A stretch of DNA of 64,000 bases from Methanothermococcus thermolithotrophicus DSM 2095 (GTDB lineage Archaea; AGJL01; Methanococci; Methanococcales; Methanococcaceae), in the NCBI RefSeq assembly GCF_946463545.1, contig NZ_OX296583.1:1153035-1217034 (forward strand), given 5' to 3'. The notes under the pieces were generated by a model that was not told the origin of the DNA, did not search any database, and saw only the letters and a list, made by a program, of their open reading frames with translations. Numbering within the stretch: position 1 is the stretch's first letter; every line of letters starts with the position of its first letter. Positions 17,584-26,731 of this stretch are shown one piece after another. The translations under genes and the position numbers were made by a program.

Positions 17584-17901
17584 ATGATTGCCATATGTCC
17601 TCATTGTCTTAGTCCAGTTGCTTGTTTTGATAAGGATTACATGAACGGGGAGATTAAAGCGGTTAAAGTTGATGTGGAAAATTCAAAATGCAGCGTTCTT
17701 CTTGCAAGTAACATATATCAAAATGCAAAATGCTCGAATATACAGCATCTTAAAGTTCATGCTGGAAAAATAGCAAAAGAATTAAATCTTTCAGAAGGGA
17801 GAAAAGAGCTATTTTTTCAAAGAATAATCGAATTAAAGCGGAAATATAATAGATGGAAAGATTACAAAATCTTAGAAACCGCTTTAAATGCTATTTTATA
17901 A
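17584..17901 (+). CDS. hypothetical protein with N-terminal CPHC motif (105 aa)
   Basis: ATG 17584 follows GGGGTGTT. The protein begins MIAICPHCLSPVACF, with Cys5, Cys8 and Cys14, plus two later cysteines, which suggests a zinc site, and ends in charged helices with many lysines. There is no signal peptide. It is the first gene of the element's structural module, 18 bases before the large anchored protein. I do not recognise the family. The DNA at its 3' end (about 17874-17903) resembles that of a 22-codon frame at 28697-28765. Confidence 0.7.
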   Translation: MIAICPHCLSPVACFDKDYMNGEIKAVKVDVENSKCSVLLASNIYQNAKCSNIQHLKVHAGKIAKELNLSEGRKELFFQRIIELKRKYNRWKDYKILETALNAIL

Positions 17902-17919
17902 TCCTTTAAGGTGATTAGC

Positions 17920-20184
17920 ATGAAAAAACTATTTATTTTACTTTCACTTTGCTGTTTTTTGGCAGTAATTTCAATATCTGCTGTAAATGCAACACAAATA
18001 GTGGATATTACAGCAGAACTACAAACTATTGGAGCATCTGGTCAGGTCGAAGATTGTATTGATATTGAACAATATGCAAGTAGCACAGGATATTCAATAA
18101 TAAATGACACATATGTTGAATACCAGGAAAACTGGGAACTAGATAACCCTGTAACAATCAGAATATACAAAAATAAAATAACTGCAACATATATTGGAGC
18201 AGATACAATAAAATTATTCAGGGTGTTGGACTGTTCTAATGCAGCAAATGATTATATTGTAAATGATGATAATTATTTACTATCTAAAAAATTAATAGAT
18301 AAATACAACGAATTAAAAGAAGGGGGAAATTCTACAGCAATAGCTTACGAATCTCCAACACTCTACTCAAAAACTGCAAACTCAATAACATTTCATTATG
18401 TGGCAGGTGCGGTAAATAGTGGCACGGAATATATAGGAACAGGTTCTAGATTATCACCAAGTGACTATTATATAGTCTCTTTTGGAGGAGCAGCAGGTCG
18501 TGGATATGGTGATACAGTTACATTTAGTATAGGAAATGCCACTATTTATCAAGTTAATTATACGGGTTATGTCAATAGTTACAAATATACCATATCTTCA
18601 GGACAGTCCTCAGTTAGAGCATATGATGTTTCTGGTGGTGGGCAAGGCTATGGATACATGATTATTTCATATTTCGATAATAATGTCGAATTAACCTCAC
18701 CATTTGGATTTAGTCAGGTAATCCCTATTGAAGAATTTACATTTGATACTAAGATAATTACAGCTCCAGGAGTTGTAATAAAAGAAGGAACAAACACAAT
18801 TGGAACAACCGATATAAACGGAGAATTAAATGTAAAAATGACTGCTGGAAATCATGAATTAACTTTTGAGTTTCCTGGAATTATATTAACAAAATATGTA
18901 AATATTGTAGAAGGGATTAATATCGTGAATGTTAGTTATGGGACAATCACATTAAGAACTGTTGATGGACTTTCAGGAGAAGCTTTGGATACTGTTGTAG
19001 TTTCTGGAAATTTATCAACTACAATATCAGGAACTTATGAAACCTATATGCCGTATGGGCAATATGAATTATCTTTTACCAAGGATGGCTATTGGGAGGA
19101 TACAAGGACAATAACAGTAGATGGGGACAAAAACATAACAATTGAATTATTCCCAACAAGCAGTATTTTTTTTAAACTAACCCAAACTCCAACAGAAATT
19201 ACAACATGTCCTTCTTCAATTGCAGATGTAACTTTATCAGTTAATCCAATAAAAGATTCGTATGGAACTAAATTATACATCACAGGAACAGATGTTGTTA
19301 AAGTAGAAAAGAATGGTGTAGAAATTCCAAGGAGTACTGATGGGGCATACATTATTGGGGATGTTTCAGATTTAACAAACATCAAAATAACATTTGCAAC
19401 AACGGATGCTGTGGGAGAGCATCAATTCACTGTCAGACTTATAGCCTCAGATATATTAGGAAACCAATATGCAACACAGAAGACAATCTATTATACAGTT
19501 CAGGAATTGCCTTTCATTATACAGGAACCTACATGGGCTATTGGGAATAATACATTGACAATCATTGAACAGTCGGGGGAGGATTATTCAATATTATTAG
19601 TATTGAAGGATACAAATGGAACAGAAATCTGGTCACAAAGTGCAGCATTCAATGCTTATGATAGTCAATCATTCACAATTGATATTTCCGTACCAGGCCA
19701 GTATGTCCTTGAAATTTCAGCAAAAAACGGGGTAATAACTACCTATATTCCAATTAGTGTATTGCAACCTATCAAACTCTTAACCCCAGAAGTCGAGGGA
19801 AGTAAGGGTAGTGTAGCAACAGTGAAATTGGAAATAAAAAACCCAACTAATGAAGTAAAATACTATGATGCAACAGTTACTGGAAGTATCTTTACCAACA
19901 ATACGCCAAAAGTGACATTTTCCATTGCACCCGGAGAAACAAAAACAGTAGAACTTAAGTTTGAAGTTCCAAGTGATTTAGAATTTGATTCATACGATCT
20001 ACAAGTTCAAGTCTTTGAAAAGGATGAAGCTGAACCAATATTCAATGACAAAGTTGTATTGAAGATTGTTGAAAGTTCATTCCTTCCACTTGGTGGAGGG
20101 GGAGATAATACTTTACTTTTAATAGGTGCGGCTGGTCTCATACTTCTCTTAGGTGTTGGTGCATATTATAGGGTGAGAACATGA
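17920..20184 (+). CDS. large secreted, C-terminally anchored surface protein (754 aa), candidate virion spike
   Basis: A signal peptide (about residues 1-27, MKKLFILLSLCCF...NAT) opens the protein and a glycine-rich stretch with a final hydrophobic helix and RVRT anchors its end, so nearly all of it would lie outside the membrane. The middle has repeated beta-rich units: a carboxypeptidase-regulatory/PEGA-like stretch around residues 285-420 and CARDB-like or Ig-like units towards the end, with many NxT/NxS sites. GGTGATTAGC sets the start at ATG 17920 rather than GTG 17911. Large proteins of this layout act as attachment proteins in several archaeal viruses; here that role is inferred. Confidence 0.8.
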   Translation: MKKLFILLSLCCFLAVISISAVNATQIVDITAELQTIGASGQVEDCIDIEQYASSTGYSIINDTYVEYQENWELDNPVTIRIYKNKITATYIGADTIKLFRVLDCSNAANDYIVNDDNYLLSKKLIDKYNELKEGGNSTAIAYESPTLYSKTANSITFHYVAGAVNSGTEYIGTGSRLSPSDYYIVSFGGAAGRGYGDTVTFSIGNATIYQVNYTGYVNSYKYTISSGQSSVRAYDVSGGGQGYGYMIISYFDNNVELTSPFGFSQVIPIEEFTFDTKIITAPGVVIKEGTNTIGTTDINGELNVKMTAGNHELTFEFPGIILTKYVNIVEGINIVNVSYGTITLRTVDGLSGEALDTVVVSGNLSTTISGTYETYMPYGQYELSFTKDGYWEDTRTITVDGDKNITIELFPTSSIFFKLTQTPTEITTCPSSIADVTLSVNPIKDSYGTKLYITGTDVVKVEKNGVEIPRSTDGAYIIGDVSDLTNIKITFATTDAVGEHQFTVRLIASDILGNQYATQKTIYYTVQELPFIIQEPTWAIGNNTLTIIEQSGEDYSILLVLKDTNGTEIWSQSAAFNAYDSQSFTIDISVPGQYVLEISAKNGVITTYIPISVLQPIKLLTPEVEGSKGSVATVKLEIKNPTNEVKYYDATVTGSIFTNNTPKVTFSIAPGETKTVELKFEVPSDLEFDSYDLQVQVFEKDEAEPIFNDKVVLKIVESSFLPLGGGGDNTLLLIGAAGLILLLGVGAYYRVRT

Positions 20185-22169
20185 AACCCTATCAATCTTT
20201 TTCTATTTTTTCAATTATTTTATTGCTCTTAATGCCCAATGCGTATGCTTTTGAGCTGTTCGGGCATGAAGTAAATGTTGATACAGGAGATGTTGCATCA
20301 CTTGCGGTAGGTGCAGCAGTTGCTGGTGCAGCAATAGTTCTTGCACCTGTTGAAGTTCCCGCACTTGTTGTCGCAGGTGTAGCAATAGGTGGAGGTATTG
20401 CTGCGAACTACATTTATAGGGAGCTCACAGGAAAAAACAGTAATGATGGTGCAGTAGTTACTGACGGGAATGTTCCAACAACAGGGGAGCTTGTTAATGA
20501 TACTGATATAACCTCAACACTTGTAAACCTACAATCAAATGCTGAAGAAGAGGCATCGAAAGATATACTCGCATTGAGGCAACAATTACAATCTTCAATG
20601 GTAAGTTACGACATCGAAACTTCAGGATCCCTTGCGGATATAAGGGTTGGTATAAAAGGATCAGATAAAATTTATGGATTTAGTGGTTTCCCATTATCCG
20701 TGAATATATATGCCCCATGTGCAGTAGATCCGAGTGAGAACAAAGTACACATTCAGGAGGTAACCGCATACGTAAAAGATACAGTAACAGGACAAATATG
20801 GTGGAAACAGACTTGGACAGGAGATCAAATACTAAGAAATAATGACTATACATGGAACTTTTTACTTAAAACTCCTGATCCTTATTATGGGAAAGCAAAA
20901 TCGATAATAGATAACATTGCTAACAAAGAAACACTTGAAGAATTGTTAAAAGCAGAAGTGAATAAATTTGAAGTTCACGTTGAGATTAACGGATATAGGG
21001 AAGTATGGGCTTGGAAGACGGTTACACATGAGGATGGTACTACAACAGAGGTTCTTGTCCATGTGAGGGATGATCAGATAAGTGCTGATATTACATCCTT
21101 GTCGGCATGGCTCCATGAAAGCTCAGGTATGTATGAGATTGATGGGGCAGAGGGTTCATTACCTGCAAAATTTGCAGATGTGAGGGATTACACAGCATAT
21201 AAAATAATTGCAAATGGTGCTGTATCAAACTTAATAGCAAGAGCTTGGGCAACTCCGGTTCATATATTCGATTCAACAGCAGATTACAAGCTTTGTTTTT
21301 TGGCGAATCCAGATTACTTTGGTCTTTTACAACCAACTATTACGGATGACGTAGCAGTAATTACATTCAGGACACAATATGATGGTTCCAGTGCAATATC
21401 ATCTCAAGTTAAGGATAGTTTTGGAGATTTGGGGACAATAAACACAATAGCAACTTCACTGAACTATAAAACAGTTGAAAATACTGTGGCATTTGACACT
21501 TATGTTTTAATGTATGCTACAGTTAAATCAGGTGATAGGGAGCTCCCAATATGGCTCATAGCAAAACCAGCAATTACAGTATTGTCAAACAAAGAAGTTG
21601 TGTTCTCAGATGAAAAAGTTACTGAAATAGCAAGTATATTGCAAAAAGACGAAATCACAGAGCAAGATATTGAACAAATAAAACAAATCGCTACAACAAT
21701 GAAAGCAGAGCTTGAAAAGAAAAAACAAACTGCAACTGACCTTAAAGCCAAATGTGCAAACAATGATGTAGCAGAAAAATACGCAGAAAAATCAATTGAC
21801 TATTATGGTAAGGCAATTAGGGCCTTAGACGAATTACAGTCAACAAATAATGCCGAACAAATTGCAACACAATTGAAATTAGCAAAGAACTATGAAATGA
21901 TAGCAGACTATTATGCAGATGCTACAGAGAAGGCATTATATGGGCAAATAGAACAAGCAGAAATTGATGTAGAGAATGCACAGAAGCTTGAAGAAGTAAC
22001 AAAACAGTATGAACCATCAGTATGGTTTAGTGCCGGTTCATGGCTCGGAGATTCATGGCAATCCTTTAAGGAAGGGTTTGGAATTGGGACTGTTCCAGAT
22101 TGGGTTTTAATCCTTGTTGTAGTTATTTTAATTGTCGGTGGAGCCGTGATTGTGCTTAAACTCTTCTAA
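20181..22169 (+). CDS. second large secreted, C-terminally anchored protein (662 aa)
   Basis: ATG 20181 overlaps the previous stop (ATGA), preceded by GGTGAGAAC. The N-terminus is a signal peptide ending near NAYAF, followed by an alanine/valine/glycine-rich hydrophobic stretch (about 38-75) that may be a further membrane segment. The middle is beta-rich. Residues of about 480-610 form lysine- and glutamate-rich helices, probably coiled coil, and the chain ends in a hydrophobic anchor (WVLILVVVILIVGG). No family recognised. Co-transcribed with the 754-aa protein, it probably forms part of the same surface structure. Confidence 0.78.
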   Translation: MKPYQSFSIFSIILLLLMPNAYAFELFGHEVNVDTGDVASLAVGAAVAGAAIVLAPVEVPALVVAGVAIGGGIAANYIYRELTGKNSNDGAVVTDGNVPTTGELVNDTDITSTLVNLQSNAEEEASKDILALRQQLQSSMVSYDIETSGSLADIRVGIKGSDKIYGFSGFPLSVNIYAPCAVDPSENKVHIQEVTAYVKDTVTGQIWWKQTWTGDQILRNNDYTWNFLLKTPDPYYGKAKSIIDNIANKETLEELLKAEVNKFEVHVEINGYREVWAWKTVTHEDGTTTEVLVHVRDDQISADITSLSAWLHESSGMYEIDGAEGSLPAKFADVRDYTAYKIIANGAVSNLIARAWATPVHIFDSTADYKLCFLANPDYFGLLQPTITDDVAVITFRTQYDGSSAISSQVKDSFGDLGTINTIATSLNYKTVENTVAFDTYVLMYATVKSGDRELPIWLIAKPAITVLSNKEVVFSDEKVTEIASILQKDEITEQDIEQIKQIATTMKAELEKKKQTATDLKAKCANNDVAEKYAEKSIDYYGKAIRALDELQSTNNAEQIATQLKLAKNYEMIADYYADATEKALYGQIEQAEIDVENAQKLEEVTKQYEPSVWFSAGSWLGDSWQSFKEGFGIGTVPDWVLILVVVILIVGGAVIVLKLF

Positions 22170-22227
22170 GTTACTTTTTTTAAATCCCTATTTTTTAAAA
22201 ACTATTATATTTTTGGAGGTGTTTTTT

Positions 22228-22770
22228 ATGGCAAAGTCTATATTTCAGATAGATTGGAGAACATGGTTATTGAAAACCATTGCTGTTGGAGTAATATTGG
22301 GTGGAATATTCTGGTATTCTTCACATGTATCGCTTACAATGTCTGATATAATTACAACAATGGCAAAAACCCCACTTATTCTCATTTTGTTAATAGAATT
22401 GATTGATAAATTTGTGGATATGAACGATATATATTCGAGAATATACCTAAGCGTAGGGAGAGTTTCAGATATTGAAGATTCTGCAAAAAAAGTATTTATT
22501 TCCTTGTTGATATCGGGAATTGGATTCCTAGGAATTCTATGGGCACTAACTGGAACATTCACACTTGCATTAGGCTCCCTTTCAGCAGGTCCATTGATTG
22601 TATCGGCACTATATGCGACATACATTCTTGCTCCTGAGACAGGAGATGATGAATTACTTTTATTTTTATGGTTGGGGGCAACGATAGCCACAGGTGGGCA
22701 GCATATTATGATAATGCCTCCAATTCCGGGATTATCTACGCTGCCAGGTATTGGGACAACATTATTCTAA
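22228..22770 (+). CDS. multi-pass membrane protein (180 aa)
   Basis: A strong TTGGAGGTG site precedes ATG 22228; the frame is open further upstream but would overlap the previous gene. The protein has about four hydrophobic segments (around residues 15-35, 45-62, 90-110 and 115-135) and a glycine/proline-rich C-terminus with PPIPGLSTLPGIG. No family recognised. It lies at the head of three consecutive small membrane proteins, in the place where membrane-containing archaeal viruses encode their particle membrane proteins. Confidence 0.75.
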   Translation: MAKSIFQIDWRTWLLKTIAVGVILGGIFWYSSHVSLTMSDIITTMAKTPLILILLIELIDKFVDMNDIYSRIYLSVGRVSDIEDSAKKVFISLLISGIGFLGILWALTGTFTLALGSLSAGPLIVSALYATYILAPETGDDELLLFLWLGATIATGGQHIMIMPPIPGLSTLPGIGTTLF

Positions 22771-22794
22771 TCAGATTTTTAAGGGTGATTCGAT

Positions 22795-23118
22795 GTGATT
22801 CAGCAGATTATAGCAACAATAATTACTTTTATGCTCTGTTATGTGATGCAGAGTAATTTGGAAGTTATAGGGAATAGTTTAGGCTTTGGCGGTGTGCTGG
22901 CATGGGCAGTTCCTACATTTTTAATTATTGTATCAATATGGAAACTTGTAGCGAGGGATTGGAATCTTGGAGATGCAGTTGCAGTAATTGTTCTCTCTAT
23001 TGTAGTAATGCTGTATTACACACAAGATGTAGGAAGGATAATTTTAGAAGTTTCTAAACTCATGCTGGGGTTGGGTGTTGGGGTTATAATTGGTTATCTC
23101 ATTAAGGGTGATGACTAA
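22795..23118 (+). CDS. small hydrophobic membrane protein (107 aa)
   Basis: Translation starts at GTG 22795 after AAGGGTGATT; an overlapping ATG one base pair earlier hits a stop at once. Nearly the whole chain is hydrophobic, with about four membrane helices separated by short loops (VARDWNLGD in the middle). It overlaps the next gene by one base (TAATG). Candidate particle membrane protein. Confidence 0.72.
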   Translation: MIQQIIATIITFMLCYVMQSNLEVIGNSLGFGGVLAWAVPTFLIIVSIWKLVARDWNLGDAVAVIVLSIVVMLYYTQDVGRIILEVSKLMLGLGVGVIIGYLIKGDD

Positions 23119-23390
23119 TGGCACTAGACACTGCAACAATTATGAGTTTTATTCAATCGCACTGGTTGGAATTGTTAATTGTATTGGGGATTGCATGGGC
23201 TATCAGAAATTGGCATGTGATTCTAATCGGTGTGATTGTAGTAATTGTATTAGCTAATCAGGGGTATGACCTGAGCTCACTCAAAGATATAATTTTATCA
23301 CATCTCAACCTGAGCTCAGTTGGATTTCCATTATCATTCTTAAATCAAACTGTTAATTCTACATTAAACAATACAAACATTTTAGGGTGA
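23118..23390 (+). CDS. small hydrophobic protein with two close membrane helices (90 aa)
   Basis: The start ATG shares a base with the previous stop. Residues of about 12-27 and 30-46 form two hydrophobic helices joined by RNWH; the rest is polar, with asparagine/threonine-rich glycosylation-type sites at the end (NQTVNSTLNNTN). Size and the helical hairpin recall the VP1/VP3-type coat proteins of spindle-shaped viruses, but the sequence match is not one I can show. Confidence 0.7.
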   Translation: MALDTATIMSFIQSHWLELLIVLGIAWAIRNWHVILIGVIVVIVLANQGYDLSSLKDIILSHLNLSSVGFPLSFLNQTVNSTLNNTNILG

Positions 23391-23394
23391 AAGC

Positions 23395-23529
23395 ATGGCA
23401 AGAACAGTTGCTAAAATAAAAAAGCAGAAGGGAAAATTTTACTATGTAGATAAGAACGGGAATGTGGTTGAAGCGGATAGATCTGAGATGGTGAAAAGGA
23501 AAAAATCTAAATCTAAAAGAAAGAGGTGA
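23395..23529 (+). CDS. very basic 44-aa protein, candidate nucleic-acid-binding virion protein
   Basis: GGGTGAAAGC precedes ATG 23395, and the stop is TGA 23527-23529, six bases before the next start. The protein is MARTVAKIKKQKG, then FYYVDKNGNVVEAD, then a tail KRKKSKSKRKR: roughly four in ten residues are lysine or arginine. It is too short for most ORF lists, but spacing and ribosome binding site fit the operon exactly. In spindle-shaped viruses a small basic DNA-binding protein (VP2) is encoded beside the hydrophobic coat proteins; the same job here is inference. Confidence 0.8.
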   Translation: MARTVAKIKKQKGKFYYVDKNGNVVEADRSEMVKRKKSKSKRKR

Positions 23530-23534
23530 TTTAG

Positions 23535-24095
23535 ATGGAGCGTAATATAACAATCGGGCTTGTAATTGCGTTAGTTCTTACTAGTATAGGTGCGTTCTGG
23601 ATGAGCTCACATAGTAGTGAGGGTGGAGGATTTTTAATTGATTTCTTACAAAATTCAAATACAACAACAGCAGATAACTCAACAACTAACAATACCTATC
23701 TAAACGATACCTACACAAATTCAACAATTAACAATACCTCAACTGACAATTCAACAGTAAATGAAACAGTAACCGATGATAATTCAACAACATTAACACT
23801 ATCATTCTTAACTGTTGCAGTATTTGACAATTCAACTAATTCGTCTATAATTTCACTTGAAGCTTCAGAAACAAACATAACTGTTGATAATATCCTACTC
23901 TTCACATCATACGACAACATCAACTTTACAGAAGCTGCAAGTTTAACAAATACAACATTACCAACAACAATAACGGTTCCAGTGAATACCACATATTCAG
24001 AGATATACTATTACCTTGAAGTACTCTACAATAATACAACATATAGAGTACCTACAAATGGAACTGAAGTATTGAACATATCAGGCACTCAGTAA
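23535..24095 (+). CDS. asparagine/threonine-rich secreted or anchored protein (186 aa)
   Basis: GAGGTGATTTAG precedes ATG 23535. One N-terminal hydrophobic helix (about 6-24) acts as signal or anchor. Residues of about 38-90 are low complexity, almost only N, T, S, D, Y with many NxT/NxS sequons, suggesting dense N-glycosylation; the rest looks like a beta-sandwich (TVPVNTTYSEIYYYLEV). No family recognised. Probably exposed on the cell or particle surface. Confidence 0.72.
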   Translation: MERNITIGLVIALVLTSIGAFWMSSHSSEGGGFLIDFLQNSNTTTADNSTTNNTYLNDTYTNSTINNTSTDNSTVNETVTDDNSTTLTLSFLTVAVFDNSTNSSIISLEASETNITVDNILLFTSYDNINFTEAASLTNTTLPTTITVPVNTTYSEIYYYLEVLYNNTTYRVPTNGTEVLNISGTQ

Positions 24096-24105
24096 GAGTG
24101 ATAAC

Positions 24106-24567
24106 ATGAAAGTTTTAAGAATTCTATTTTTTTCTTTTTTAACTATTTTTTTGATTTCTTTTGCTATTTTGAGTGTTCAAAAATCAGATGAAGATATTGT
24201 CAAGGAAAAACTTTTGGAGATGGGATATCCTGATGAAGGATACATTATTGAAAATAAAACAATTCGTTATCCTGACGGTTCTTTTGTAATCCTAAATACA
24301 CCGCCAAGAAAGTATTCAATCGGTGGTGTTCAGGCGTTAAATTTGGCACGGAAGTATCTTGATGAGAAGTATAACAAAATGTTGGAAGAGCATGATTATC
24401 ATCTTGATGTTGAACCTAAGAGCATTGGAGAATATGAAAATGAGGGGAACCATTACTGGCAGTTTAAGTTACTATTTGGAAAAGAGAATACCAAGGGCGA
24501 TTTTATGGGCTATGTATTGGTAGATAGAAAAACGGGGCACGTTAAAATTAAAGGACTATTCAGTTGA
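24106..24567 (+). CDS. signal-anchored small protein, PepSY-like (153 aa)
   Basis: ATG 24106 after AGAGTGATAAC. An N-terminal hydrophobic segment (about 5-25) is followed by a soluble domain with GVQALNLARKYLDEK, a central KSIGEYENEGNHYWQFKL strand and YVLVDRKTGHVKI, the helix-then-strands-then-D-x-x-T-G order of PepSY-type domains. Function in the element is unknown; probably faces the outside. Confidence 0.68.
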   Translation: MKVLRILFFSFLTIFLISFAILSVQKSDEDIVKEKLLEMGYPDEGYIIENKTIRYPDGSFVILNTPPRKYSIGGVQALNLARKYLDEKYNKMLEEHDYHLDVEPKSIGEYENEGNHYWQFKLLFGKENTKGDFMGYVLVDRKTGHVKIKGLFS

Positions 24568-24579
24568 GGTGATTGCATT

Positions 24580-25194
24580 GTGTTAAAGCGATTAGTTTTG
24601 GTATTACTAATAATGGTAGTTCCAATGGTGGTAAGTGCAGAAAATATAACATTGATAGATGCTCAGACTGGAGAACAAAAAGTGTTCTGGATTAATGACA
24701 CTAATGAGAATCTTCCAGAGAACTTAACAGTTCAAATCATTAAAAAGTTGGAAATTGAAGGAAATAAAACAGTAATTGTATATGATGCCAACATGGTTAA
24801 GGCATACAATGTATTGATAGCAGAGCTGCAAAAAAACATGACAAAATTACAAAACGAGCTAGATAAGAAAAACAAATTGTTAGCAGAGTATATTTCTTAC
24901 AAAAAGAAGAATATAGAACTTAATAAAAACATTACAAACTTACAAAAACAAATTACAACACTAAAAGCAGAAAATGAAATCATTAAACAACAAAATGAAC
25001 AATACAAAGACATTATAACTGATTTAATTAATAAACAATCAAATGAAACAAAAGAAGGTTATATATCTGCTTACAATGAATGGAAGAAAGATGTAGGTAA
25101 CTTTAAAACAGCGTTAATCTTTGGGGGGATAATATGTATAATCATTGGAATACTGTTGATAAAGGAAAAAAAGAGATACGAAATACCATTATGA
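24580..25194 (+). CDS. secreted coiled-coil protein with C-terminal anchor (204 aa)
   Basis: Starts at GTG 24580 after GAGGTGATTGCA. A signal peptide (about 1-20, LVLLIMVVPMVVSAE) is followed by a short beta region, a long coiled coil from about 85 to 150 (repeated K-N-x-x-L heptads), and a final membrane helix (GGIICIIIGILLI) with basic tail. It ends the first structural operon; a 140-base spacer follows. May form a stalk or fusion-like assembly; not a recognised family. Confidence 0.72.
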   Translation: MLKRLVLVLLIMVVPMVVSAENITLIDAQTGEQKVFWINDTNENLPENLTVQIIKKLEIEGNKTVIVYDANMVKAYNVLIAELQKNMTKLQNELDKKNKLLAEYISYKKKNIELNKNITNLQKQITTLKAENEIIKQQNEQYKDIITDLINKQSNETKEGYISAYNEWKKDVGNFKTALIFGGIICIIIGILLIKEKKRYEIPL

Positions 25195-25306
25195 ATTTAC
25201 AACTACTAACTAAAATTTAGTTTTTTTATCTTCTAACTACTGACACTACCAACATTACTGATACAGTTATAGCTGTTATTCTATTTTTCAGATATTATCA
25301 TGACTA

Positions 25307-25330
25307 TTGAATTTAAATACTAAGTTTAGG
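25307..25330 (+). promoter_or_regulatory. putative promoter of the ATPase operon
   Basis: An AATTTAAATAC TATA-like element lies in the only sizeable gap of this part of the element. Its distance to ATG 25383 (about 65 bases) suits transcription starting about 25 bases downstream of the box, and it argues against a start at 25332. Confidence 0.4.
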
Positions 25331-25382
25331 GATGTTTGAACCATATATAAATAATAATCAACAATTTAAATGTAGTGATATT

Positions 25383-26723
25383 ATGGACATTAATATGTTT
25401 ATAGGGATTGGAAGGGCGGACTCATATAAAAAAACAGCAAAAACTAAAAGGTATGTGAAACTCAGCGTGGGAGAAGCAAATCACATGATATTTCTAGGAA
25501 AAAGTGGTTACGGAAAAACTACATTGATGAGAGGATTGGTTGAAGAAATATATATTGCTCATCAAATGGCAAAAGTTCCTGCATTGATTATTGTTTTAGA
25601 GAAAAAAACAGATCATACAAAATCGGAAAAAATCATGGCAATATATGAGGAAGAGAGCTACAATAGTGAAAAGAAAATAATAAAAAAATACGGTGAATGG
25701 GTTTGGGAATATATCGAATCTTATATAAAACTACAAAATCAACATAAGCGAAATTTAGGAATGATGGGGGATTTTGCATTTGGAGTTCCAAACATCATTG
25801 GAAAGTTCTACAAGTATGATGATAAAAATACTTTCTTAGGAAGGCAGGGATTACAACCTTATGTATTTCCAACACGAAGATTTGTGTTCAGACCAAGGCG
25901 GAGAAAAGAATACATTGGAATGGATAATGGTTGGCACATGTGTAAAGTCTTTGAAGCCAAAATACCATATTCTAGAATCCCATTCTCACTACTGTCCTCA
26001 TTCGGTAGTTTAGGAGAACAGACCCTTTACGCTCAAAGATTAAAAAACATTTGGGAAATTGAAGGAATCAAAGACCCTGACAAAGTTATTGATATTGCAT
26101 TATCTCATGAAAAGAATCCTGACAATCCTTCATCAACATATTTCAGAATTGCAGAAACAATGAACAGATTGAAAAATGATAGATTATTTTCTAAAACAGA
26201 TACTTTTTTCTGCAATCTATCTACTGATGCAATAAATGTTATTGATTTTTCAAGTAATTCCGATTTAACTCATGAGGAAGAATCTCTTATTTTTAAGTTT
26301 TTAGTTATTCATGCAATTAAAGTTGCATCGCAAACAAGGACTCCCATCTATTTCGTAGTTGATGAGGTTCAGAATATGCTGACTACGGAACATGGAAAGT
26401 GGGCTATTGATAAGATATTGAGAGAAGGGCGGTCTATGGGAATTAACCTTATCACTGCTACTCAGTATATGTATGGGTTACCTCAATCCCTCCTCATGGG
26501 TGCTTCGCATGTTGGAATAATAGGAAGGTTAGCTTCTCATTCCGATTGGAAGGTTTTAAGTAAATTAATAGATGATTTTGAAGATTCAGTTGAACCACCA
26601 GACCCAGTTAGCACATATACACAATATGAAGATTTTAAGAAAAAGATGAAATTTAAAGGATGGTTCTCATGGGATAAAGCATATACTGAAAGGATTGAAT
26701 TTCGACAACCTCAATCCTTGTAG
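25383..26723 (+). CDS. HerA/FtsK-like P-loop ATPase (candidate DNA packaging or translocation motor)
   Basis: The 446-residue protein has Walker A GKSGYGKT at about 39-46 and a hydrophobic Walker B ending VVDEVQ near 322-330, followed by a GRSMGINLITATQ stretch, the pattern of HerA/VirB4/FtsK-type motors. No membrane segment is visible. The frame opens at ATG 25332, but ATG 25383 has the GTGATATT site used by other genes of the element. Related ATPases package genomes in many archaeal viruses or move DNA in conjugation; the absence of other mating genes favours packaging. Confidence 0.75.
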   Translation: MDINMFIGIGRADSYKKTAKTKRYVKLSVGEANHMIFLGKSGYGKTTLMRGLVEEIYIAHQMAKVPALIIVLEKKTDHTKSEKIMAIYEEESYNSEKKIIKKYGEWVWEYIESYIKLQNQHKRNLGMMGDFAFGVPNIIGKFYKYDDKNTFLGRQGLQPYVFPTRRFVFRPRRRKEYIGMDNGWHMCKVFEAKIPYSRIPFSLLSSFGSLGEQTLYAQRLKNIWEIEGIKDPDKVIDIALSHEKNPDNPSSTYFRIAETMNRLKNDRLFSKTDTFFCNLSTDAINVIDFSSNSDLTHEEESLIFKFLVIHAIKVASQTRTPIYFVVDEVQNMLTTEHGKWAIDKILREGRSMGINLITATQYMYGLPQSLLMGASHVGIIGRLASHSDWKVLSKLIDDFEDSVEPPDPVSTYTQYEDFKKKMKFKGWFSWDKAYTERIEFRQPQSL

Positions 26724-26731
26724 GTGGTATT

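Noticed and set aside
25332-25382. Extra 17 N-terminal codons of the HerA/FtsK-like ATPase
   Set aside because: The predicted promoter would start transcription near or after 25332, and GTGATATT fits ATG 25383 better.
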